NCBI GenBank assembly: GCA_964396245.1
Contig: CAYNEO010000085.1
Coordinates: 1 to 6,012 of the forward strand
Direction of reading: 5' to 3'
Origin: CAYNEO01 sp964396245
GTDB taxonomy: Bacteria > Zixibacteria > MSB-5A5 > GN15 > FEB-12
DNA length: 6,012 nucleotides
Of this stretch, positions 1 through 5,284 are shown in pieces (position 1 is the stretch's first letter; each line of letters begins with the position of its first letter). The notes below the pieces were generated by a model that saw only the letters and a list, made by a program, of their open reading frames with translations, ran no database searches and was not told the DNA's origin. The translations under genes were made by a program, and so were the position numbers.

Positions 1-60
1 CGCCCCGGATTTCAAAGCCACGGTTGGTTGGACTTTCGGAAAATAGCGAATAGAAATCGA

Positions 61-66
61 AAGGAG
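61..66 (+). promoter_or_regulatory. Ribosome binding site (AAGGAG) for the mini membrane protein
   Basis: A perfect AAGGAG lies six bases upstream of the GTG at 73. It decides the start: there is no ATG at this position, and the reading frame from this GTG gives a complete protein of the lmo0937 family beginning with the expected (M)LWTIG-type N-terminus. Confidence 0.8.
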
Positions 67-72
67 CATTAA

Positions 73-222
73 GTGCTCTGGACAATAGGACTAATACTGC
101 TGATTCTTTGGGCGCTCGGCCTGTTTGCCGGCTATTCCATGGGCGGGTTCATTCACGTTCTGTTGGTAATCGCCATCATTGTTGTATTGATACGGGTGAT
201 TTCAGGCCGACGGGTTGTGTGA
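73..222 (+). CDS. lmo0937 family mini membrane protein (49 aa)
   Basis: This 49-residue, very hydrophobic protein starts at GTG. It has one membrane segment at about residues 2-20 (LWTIGLILLILWALGLF), a short glycine-rich turn with the family motif GYSMGGFIH at about 20-28, and a second segment at about 29-43, ending in a basic tail (R-x-x-S-G-R-R). Length and the W / GG-FIH / LLVIAI pattern match the lmo0937 (DUF5670-like) family, found widely in soil bacteria and Listeria. The molecular role is unknown; some relatives are thought to be stress-induced, which is recalled and not visible here. It should sit in the cytoplasmic membrane as a helical hairpin. It is too short for most gene callers and has a non-ATG start, so it is easily missed. 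It is 97 bases from the next gene, so co-transcription is uncertain. Confidence 0.85.
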   Translation: MLWTIGLILLILWALGLFAGYSMGGFIHVLLVIAIIVVLIRVISGRRVV

Positions 223-319
223 CGCGATTCACGGTAAGTAAGGCCCATATTTGGAGGATGAGCAAATACGAGATAAGGCTTGGTATTGTCTTAAATTTAT
301 AGCAAACGGAGACAGGGTT
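223..319. other. Gap between membrane protein and ATP-cone genes
   Basis: These 97 bases hold no recognisable gene, terminator or clear promoter. They contain an AT-rich patch (about 286-301) and, at 230-239, the decamer CACGGTAAGT, which recurs in the 2907-3026 gap. An in-frame TTG at 251 could in principle extend the ATP-cone protein, but is not supported. Confidence 0.4.
308..311 (+). promoter_or_regulatory. Ribosome binding site (GGAG) choosing the ATG at 320
   Basis: GGAG is followed by eight bases and then ATG at 320. This supports the short form of the ATP-cone protein over the in-frame TTG at 251, which has no Shine-Dalgarno at a usable distance and would add 23 residues lying outside the recognisable domain. 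Confidence 0.55.
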
Positions 320-562
320 ATGCTTACCATAATAAAACGTTCAGGCCAGGAAGTAGAGTTCCTCAAGGATAAAATCGAAAACTCGATGAGGAATGCCGGC
401 ATTGGCCGCGAAACCGCTGAGACGGTGGCAAAGGCTATCGAACACCACCCGGGAATAACCACCTCGGAGGTGAGGAATCGAGTCATTGGCGGAATCAAGA
501 ATGGAGAGCCACAAGCCGCTAAACAATACGAATCGCATCCAAAGAAATTTCACACGGAATAA
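320..562 (+). CDS. Stand-alone ATP-cone domain protein (80 aa)
   Basis: The product is little more than one ATP-cone domain. It has the opening KRSGQEVEF strand pair at residues 6-14, a helix with KIENSMRNAG at 18-27, a second helix TAETVAKAIE at 32-41, and the closing T-T-S-E-V-R-N-R-V helix (48-56), ending near A-A-K-Q-Y (66-70). In NrdR and class I/III ribonucleotide reductases this fold binds ATP or dATP as an allosteric sensor. Here no zinc ribbon, reductase or other domain is attached, so it could only act as a free nucleotide-binding module or on a partner. The ATG at 320 is preferred because it has a GGAG and starts exactly at the domain. Its stop lies one base before a possible start of the sigma-factor gene, suggesting translational coupling. 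Nucleotide binding is inferred from the family, and the partner is unknown. Confidence 0.75.
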   Translation: MLTIIKRSGQEVEFLKDKIENSMRNAGIGRETAETVAKAIEHHPGITTSEVRNRVIGGIKNGEPQAAKQYESHPKKFHTE

Positions 563-563
563 A

Positions 564-1301
564 ATGCTACAGGCCTTGAGAAGTGGAGATATGAAAAAGA
601 AACAGTCTGTTCGACGAGAGAGGTTTGAGAATAATACGTTTCCACACCTCGATGCGCTCTGGATGACTGCCCTGTGGCTCACAATGCGTGACAGTCTTGC
701 CGAGAAGCTTGTGCTGAAGACTATGACGCGAGCCTATTTGGAGTGGCAAGATTCCGGTGATTTAGTCAACAATAAGGCACGGCTATTCAGGATACTCACG
801 AGAGAGTTTTTTAGCAGTGGCAAGCGAAGGCATCAGTGGCATCAACCCGGGAAGTATCTTTCAGAGAACATCAGGACAACCACAAGTTCCGAAAGGAGGT
901 TTCCGCAAGACGCTACATCAGCAATCGAGCCCTCACATCTGCCGCTGCTGACCGGAGTCTCGGATGTGCCTGTCAAGGGAGCAATTGCGCGTCTCAGACC
1001 GAGATCTCGCCTGATTATGATACTGTTGTTTCGTGAGCGATTCTCGTATGCCGACATCGCCTTCATAACGGATCTCTCCAGGAACTCGGTGAGAACAATT
1101 CTCACCAGACTTCGCGCCGTGATTACAAGTTATGTTTTGGCTAACGCCCATTTCCTGGAAGAAAGAACCGGCGGCCAAGGGGCATTCCTGGCAAATAATG
1201 CCGGGTCCGACCGTGACCATCAGAGTGTCTACCTAAACTTGCCGTTCATACATGCCCAAGAGTCTCCAGCCGCCAGTACTTCTGAGAGTTGGGAAGAATG
1301 A
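564..1301 (+). CDS. ECF-type RNA polymerase sigma factor (about 245 aa)
   Basis: Sigma region 2 covers about residues 21-88, with LAEKLVLKTMTRAYLEW at 45-61 in the place of the usual D-A-E-D-L-V-Q-E-T-F core helix, and N-N-K-A-R-L-F-R-I-L at 69-78 matching the N-x-K-A-W-L-F-R-I-L signature. Region 4 covers about 134-188: L-R-P-R-S-R-L-I-M-I-L-L-F, then the helix-turn-helix SYADIAFITDLSRNSVRTIL at 161-180. This should direct RNA polymerase to alternative promoters. A long polar linker (about 89-133) separates the regions, and about 55 residues follow region 4, longer than a minimal ECF factor. I prefer ATG 564, one base after the ATP-cone stop. ATG 591 (236 aa) is a real alternative, as neither has a well-spaced Shine-Dalgarno, and TTG 486 would need a 77-base overlap. 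No anti-sigma gene is adjacent. The family is confident; its regulon is unknown. Confidence 0.82.
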   Translation: MLQALRSGDMKKKQSVRRERFENNTFPHLDALWMTALWLTMRDSLAEKLVLKTMTRAYLEWQDSGDLVNNKARLFRILTREFFSSGKRRHQWHQPGKYLSENIRTTTSSERRFPQDATSAIEPSHLPLLTGVSDVPVKGAIARLRPRSRLIMILLFRERFSYADIAFITDLSRNSVRTILTRLRAVITSYVLANAHFLEERTGGQGAFLANNAGSDRDHQSVYLNLPFIHAQESPAASTSESWEE

Positions 1302-1340
1302 GGGCGGAGCCGTTGTAGGACAGAGTAGAAGCTGACTGCT

Positions 1341-2906
1341 ATGCGAAAATTGTCGATAGGTATCATTGATCTCGTTGCCAAAGCCCCGACACGAACCATG
1401 TGGATGCGAGTCATGGGCGCGAATTTTGTCAGCATTATGCCGCAGGTCGTAGCGACGTGGTGCGAGCGACAGGGGCACGACGTCACCCTGGTCACCTATA
1501 CCGGCCGGGAGAATCTCCTCGGACTCCTACCGCAACGGGTCGATCTTGTCTTCATCAGTTCGTTTACCGAAGCTGCCTTGCTGTCGTATGCACTGAGTAA
1601 CCTGTTCAGAACGCGTGGCGCTGTTACCGCTCTCGGCGGACCGCACGCCCGCTGTTATCCTGAGGATGCGCAAAAATACTTCGACTACGTACTGGGTTTC
1701 ACGGACAGAGCACTCATCGATGATGTCATCCGTGACTGTTCCCGCCATCGTCCGGTGGGTTGGAGCATTTCGGCCACTCGCCATCCAGTCGACCTGCCCA
1801 GAGTAGGTGAACGATGGAAGTATATTGAACAAACGCTGCGAAAGGCGCCGCTGATAAAGATCGTTCCCCTTCTCAGCAGCCTCGGATGTCCTTACTCGTG
1901 CGAATTCTGTATCGATTCCTCGGTACCTTTTCAACCGCTGGACTCGGAGGCGATGAAGGAAGATCTTCGATTCCTTCTCGGCAAAATAAAGCATCCCCGG
2001 GTGGCGTGGCATGACCCCAATTTCGGTGTTCGATTCGACGAGTGTATGGATGCGATCGAAGAAGTGGTACCGCCGGGGCGTATTGACTTCATCGCCGAAT
2101 CAACCCTTTCGCTCCTTTCCGAAGTCAGGGTGAAGCGGCTTGCGCGTAACGGCTTCAAGGCGCTGCTGCCGGGAATCGAATCCTGGTTTGAGTTGGGCAA
2201 GAAATCGCGGACCGGTCAGACCGCAGGAATAGACAAAGTCAGGAAAGTCTCGGACCAGGTGAATATGATCTTACATCATATCCCATATGTGCAGACCAAT
2301 CACATTTTTGGACTTGATAGCGACCAGGGCTCAGCTCCCTTCGAGCTTACCAAGCGATTCCTGGACCTCAGCCCCGGCGCTTTTCCGGCGTACTCGATGC
2401 TGTCGGCTTCTGGACGGGCAGCGCCCCAAAACCTGGCCTTCCAGCGAGACAATCGAGTGATGCCAATTCCGTTTCATTTCCTCAGTAATATCCAGATGAA
2501 CTTGAAACCCAAGAACTACTCATGGCCGCAATTCTATGATTTTCTCATCGACGTGACGAAGTATTCGTATTCTCCTCGTCTGATACTCCGCCGATTTGTG
2601 TCTAACGGTGAGACAATCCCCCGGTGGCTGAATGTCGTCCGCGGACTTTCATCAGAACGGTTTGGTCGGGTTCGGTACTTCACCGAGATACGCCGCCGAT
2701 TGGAAATTGACCGGCCGCTACGACGGTTTTTCGAACGGGATACGGCTGAAATCCCCCAGTACTTCATAGATCGAATCCGCCGTGACCTTGGACATTTCTG
2801 GGAGTGGTTGCCGGAAGGAGCTATTACTCACGACCCCAACGCCTACCTATTGTCTAAGGAAATGGCCTCATCCTCAGAAGCCATGCCACGCGGCAGTTGT
2901 GCCTGA
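1341..2906 (+). CDS. B12-binding-domain radical SAM enzyme, substrate unknown (521 aa)
   Basis: Residues about 1-135 resemble the cobalamin-binding Rossmann domain of B12-dependent radical SAM enzymes: a strand-helix start, W-C-E-R-Q-G-H-D-V-T-L-V near 40-51, DLVFISSFTEAAL at 68-80 and the typical LGGPHARCYPE at 98-108. The DxHxxG motif that supplies the lower cobalt ligand is not seen. The radical SAM core follows: GCPYSCEFC at 182-190 holds the CX3CX2C cysteines (C183, C187, C190) for the 4Fe-4S cluster, then AWHDPNFGVRFDE (222-234), with the barrel running to about residue 390. A basic, arginine-rich C-terminal region (about 400-490) is not recognised. The enzyme should cleave SAM reductively for a methylation or rearrangement in the cytoplasm; the substrate cannot be read from sequence. 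The start is the first in-frame ATG, and the upstream Shine-Dalgarno is weak. It lies 39 bases after the sigma gene and 120 before the glycosyltransferase gene. Confidence 0.85.
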   Translation: MRKLSIGIIDLVAKAPTRTMWMRVMGANFVSIMPQVVATWCERQGHDVTLVTYTGRENLLGLLPQRVDLVFISSFTEAALLSYALSNLFRTRGAVTALGGPHARCYPEDAQKYFDYVLGFTDRALIDDVIRDCSRHRPVGWSISATRHPVDLPRVGERWKYIEQTLRKAPLIKIVPLLSSLGCPYSCEFCIDSSVPFQPLDSEAMKEDLRFLLGKIKHPRVAWHDPNFGVRFDECMDAIEEVVPPGRIDFIAESTLSLLSEVRVKRLARNGFKALLPGIESWFELGKKSRTGQTAGIDKVRKVSDQVNMILHHIPYVQTNHIFGLDSDQGSAPFELTKRFLDLSPGAFPAYSMLSASGRAAPQNLAFQRDNRVMPIPFHFLSNIQMNLKPKNYSWPQFYDFLIDVTKYSYSPRLILRRFVSNGETIPRWLNVVRGLSSERFGRVRYFTEIRRRLEIDRPLRRFFERDTAEIPQYFIDRIRRDLGHFWEWLPEGAITHDPNAYLLSKEMASSSEAMPRGSCA

Positions 2907-2925
2907 TCGGCATTGCGAGCGATCA
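2904..2925. repeat. Inverted repeat TGATCG-N10-CGATCA at the radical SAM stop codon
   Basis: Six-base perfect arms (2904-2909 and 2920-2925) flank a ten-base loop. The left arm begins with the TGA stop of the radical SAM gene. There is no run of T after it, so it is not a standard Rho-independent terminator. It could be an mRNA hairpin or a protein-binding site. Arms this short can arise by chance. Confidence 0.35.
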
Positions 2926-2932
2926 AGCAACT

Positions 2933-2951
2933 GCACGGTAAGTTACTGTGC
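2933..2951. repeat. Inverted repeat GCACGGTAA-G-TTACTGTGC
   Basis: The nine-base arms 2933-2941 and 2943-2951 match at eight of nine positions around a single central G. As RNA this folds into an eight-pair stem with one G-U pair and a three-base AGT loop. As DNA it looks like a near-palindromic operator. No T tract follows, so a terminator is unlikely. It lies in the only sizeable gap between the radical SAM and glycosyltransferase genes, about 75 bases before the latter's start, and could control it by binding a regulator or through RNA structure. Confidence 0.5.
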
Positions 2952-2988
2952 GGACGTAGGCTGTTCATCAAGGAGAGCGGATTAAGGC

Positions 2989-3027
2989 GTGACACATCGG
3001 ATAGATAAGACGGATCACAAAATCTAA
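2989..3027 (+). CDS. Possible 12-codon leader ORF overlapping the glycosyltransferase start
   Basis: A GTG at 2989 opens a 12-codon frame (VTHRIDKTDHKI) whose TAA stop at 3025-3027 shares its last A with the ATG of the glycosyltransferase gene (TAATG). An AAGGAG at 2970-2975 lies 13 bases upstream, further than ideal. The downstream gene has no good Shine-Dalgarno of its own, and an in-frame TAA at 3006-3008 rules out any start upstream of 3027, so coupled translation would make sense. The peptide resembles nothing I know. A 12-codon frame is easily a chance event. Confidence 0.25.
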   Translation: MTHRIDKTDHKI

Positions 3028-5264
3028 TGATAAAGAGAGTTGCATTCATAGGCAATTATTTACCGCGCCTATGCGGGATCGCTACTTTCACCACTGATTT
3101 GTGTGCGGGAGTCGCTGCAGCAAATGAGGAAATAACATGTATCGTTCTTCCGGTCAATGATACTGCTGATGGTTACGAGTATCCCGATCGCGTTCGCTTT
3201 GAACTCACGGAAAAGGATATTGACTCCTATCGTCGTGCAGCCGACTTCCTTAACATCAATAATGTCGATCTGGTGTGTCTGCAGCATGAGTACGGCATTT
3301 TTGGCGGCCGCGCCGGTGCCCATATCCTCGCTCTCTTGAGAGAGCTACGCATGCCAATTGTCACGACTCTGCACACTATTTTGGAAAAGCCGAACTCCGA
3401 TCAACGACAGGTCTTGGAGGAAATTGCGGGACTTTCGGATCGGCTCGTTGTTATGAGTCGGCGCGGCATAGATTTCCTGACAGATATCTATCATGTGTCG
3501 TCGGACAAGATTGATTTCATCCCCCACGGCATCCCGGATGTTCCTTTTGTGGACCCAAGTTTCCACAAGGATCTGTTCGGAGTTGAGGGGAAAATGGTCT
3601 TGCTCAGCTTCGGGCTGCTCTCTGCAAGCAAGGGGATCGAGAATGTCATTGAAGCCCTGCCCGCCATTGTTGCTGCACATCCCAACGTAGTGTATATGGT
3701 TCTGGGCGAGACTCATCCTCATGTTAAGGAAGTCGACGGTGAGTCCTATCGACTTTCACTGCACTGGCTGGCTCGTGCGAGAGGTGTGGAGAGCAATGTC
3801 GTCTTCTACAATCGATTTGTAGGTCTGGAAGAACTGATTGAGTTTATTGGAGCAGCGGATATATACATCACCCCCTATTTGAACCAGGCGCAGATCACCT
3901 CAGGCACACTCGCCTACACGCTGGGCGCCGGGAAAGCGGTCATTTCGACACCCTATTGGTACGCTGAGGAAATGCTGGCAGAAGAGCGCGGGGTCCTGGT
4001 ACCGTTCGCAGACCCATCGGCGCTGGCACAGAGAGTTATCGATCTGTTGAGTGACGAGACCAAACGTCATGCGATGCGCAAACGGGCCTATATGTACGGG
4101 AGAGAAATGATCTGGTCTGAGGTGGCGCAACGCTATCTGGAGACGTTCGAACGCGCTCGGTCCGAGCGCCGTCATTTCAGCAGACCGGGCTTTGTGGTCA
4201 AAGCGCTCGATCAACATCCTGGTGAACTCCCACCCATAAAGCTCGACCATTTGCGCAACATGACAGACGAAACGGGCATTTTGCAGCACGCTATCTTTAC
4301 GATTCCCAATTATCATGAAGGATACACCACGGATGATAATGCCCGTGCCCTTATCGTGAGTACTTTGCTGGAGCATGTGGGTAACAGAGAGGCTTTCGAA
4401 TTGGCCTCCCGGTATCTCGCGTTCATCTGGTATTCATATAGTGCCAAAACCGGAAGGTTCCGCAATTTTATGGATTACCAGCACAACTGGCTGGAAACGG
4501 AAGGTTCGGACGATAGCCATGGTCGCGCTTTGTGGGCGCTCGGCACGGTGCTGGGCCGGTCTGACAAGCCGGCGCTCCAGAACATGGCCGGCTGGTTGTT
4601 TGAACAAGCGCTACCCGCCATTCTTGATACCGGTAGTCCTCGCGCGTGGGCTTTTGCTCTCATTGGCATCCACGAATATGTGCGACGCTTCGACGGTGAT
4701 CGTCGCGCCAGCCAGATCCAGGAGGAATTGTCCCAGCGGCTTCTGACTTTGTATCAACATAGTCGTTTAGATGACTGGCGATGGTACGAGGAGAGACTTA
4801 CGTACTGCAACGCCGTTCTGCCTCACGCCTCGTTGATCTGCGGACAGTCCATTCAGAGTAAGGCGATGATTGAAGCTGGCCTGGAGTCACTGGCGTGGCT
4901 GGTCAACATACAACGAGCCGGCAAGGGGGGACACTTCGTCCCTGTCGGATCCAACGGCTTTTACGAGAAAGGTGGGGAACGCCCCCACTTCGATCAGCAG
5001 CCTGTAGAGGGTCAGGCTACGGTATCCGCCTGTCTCGAAGCTTATCGGGTAACGCAGAACGACCGCTGGCGCAAGGAGGCCCGGCGCGCGTTTGAATGGT
5101 TCCTGGGGCGCAACGACTTGAACCTTTCGATTTATGACCCAACAACGGGTGGATGTCGCGATGGCCTGCACCCCGACCGCCTGAACGAGAATCTGGGCGC
5201 AGAGTCTACCCTCGCTTTCCTCCAGTCCCTGCTGGAACTGCGTCTGGCAGAAAACACCTTGTAG
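3027..5264 (+). CDS. GT4-like glycosyltransferase fused to an (alpha/alpha)-toroid glycosidase-like domain (745 aa)
   Basis: Residues about 1-380 form a two-lobed GT-B glycosyltransferase. The N-lobe carries GNYLPRLCGIATFTTDL (9-25), LQHEYGIFGG (85-94) and IVTTLHT (111-117); FIPHGIPD (164-171) ends it. The C-lobe starts at LLSFGLLSASKGIENVIEAL (192-211) and includes PYLNQAQITSGTLAYTLGAG (283-302) and STPYWYAEE (307-315). Residues about 400-740 look all-helical, with conserved-looking acidic sites TTDDNAR (434-440), GSDDSHGR (493-500) and VEGQATVSACLEAY (660-673), as in six-hairpin toroid enzymes. There is no signal peptide, so it acts in the cytoplasm, probably moving a sugar from a nucleotide-sugar donor to an unknown acceptor. 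This fusion is, to my recollection, commonly paired with GH130 genes, as here (20-base gap). GT4 donor-site residues are partly replaced. ATG 3027 is the only upstream start the frame allows and fits the expected MIKRVAFIGNYLP opening. Confidence 0.87.
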   Translation: MIKRVAFIGNYLPRLCGIATFTTDLCAGVAAANEEITCIVLPVNDTADGYEYPDRVRFELTEKDIDSYRRAADFLNINNVDLVCLQHEYGIFGGRAGAHILALLRELRMPIVTTLHTILEKPNSDQRQVLEEIAGLSDRLVVMSRRGIDFLTDIYHVSSDKIDFIPHGIPDVPFVDPSFHKDLFGVEGKMVLLSFGLLSASKGIENVIEALPAIVAAHPNVVYMVLGETHPHVKEVDGESYRLSLHWLARARGVESNVVFYNRFVGLEELIEFIGAADIYITPYLNQAQITSGTLAYTLGAGKAVISTPYWYAEEMLAEERGVLVPFADPSALAQRVIDLLSDETKRHAMRKRAYMYGREMIWSEVAQRYLETFERARSERRHFSRPGFVVKALDQHPGELPPIKLDHLRNMTDETGILQHAIFTIPNYHEGYTTDDNARALIVSTLLEHVGNREAFELASRYLAFIWYSYSAKTGRFRNFMDYQHNWLETEGSDDSHGRALWALGTVLGRSDKPALQNMAGWLFEQALPAILDTGSPRAWAFALIGIHEYVRRFDGDRRASQIQEELSQRLLTLYQHSRLDDWRWYEERLTYCNAVLPHASLICGQSIQSKAMIEAGLESLAWLVNIQRAGKGGHFVPVGSNGFYEKGGERPHFDQQPVEGQATVSACLEAYRVTQNDRWRKEARRAFEWFLGRNDLNLSIYDPTTGGCRDGLHPDRLNENLGAESTLAFLQSLLELRLAENTL

Positions 5265-5267
5265 CCT

Positions 5268-5273
5268 GTGGAG
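5268..5273 (+). promoter_or_regulatory. Ribosome binding site (GTGGAG) for the GH130 gene
   Basis: GTGGAG lies four bases after the glycosyltransferase stop and 11 bases before ATG 5285 (14 before the second ATG at 5288). This favours 5285 as the start and indicates that the two genes share a transcript. Confidence 0.5.
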
Positions 5274-5284
5274 ACACAAGTCAG

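Noticed and set aside
28..56. TTGGAC-N17-TAGAAA as a sigma-70 promoter for the first gene
   Set aside because: The -35 match is poor and the transcript would begin about on top of the AAGGAG, leaving no usable leader.
251..319. TTG start giving a 103-residue ATP-cone protein
   Set aside because: No well-placed Shine-Dalgarno, and the added 23 residues are outside the domain; ATG 320 has GGAG and begins at the domain edge.
486..563. TTG start extending the sigma factor by 26 residues
   Set aside because: It would overlap the ATP-cone gene by 77 bases, and the added residues are merely the other frame of that gene.
229..1495. Several minus-strand frames of 60-113 codons opposite the ATP-cone and sigma genes
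   Set aside because: Their translations show no domain, are rich in Arg/Ser/Cys typical of antisense frames, and lie fully opposite recognisable + strand proteins.
1527..2012. 161-codon minus-strand frame inside the radical SAM gene
   Set aside because: It lies opposite the region encoding the B12-like domain and the cluster cysteines, with no family resemblance or ribosome site.
2933..2960. Rho-independent terminator at the second inverted repeat
   Set aside because: A stem forms, but the following bases (GGACGTAGGC) contain no T run.
3900..4376. 158-codon minus-strand frame inside the glycosyltransferase gene
   Set aside because: It is opposite the end of the GT domain and the start of the toroid domain; no recognisable protein features.
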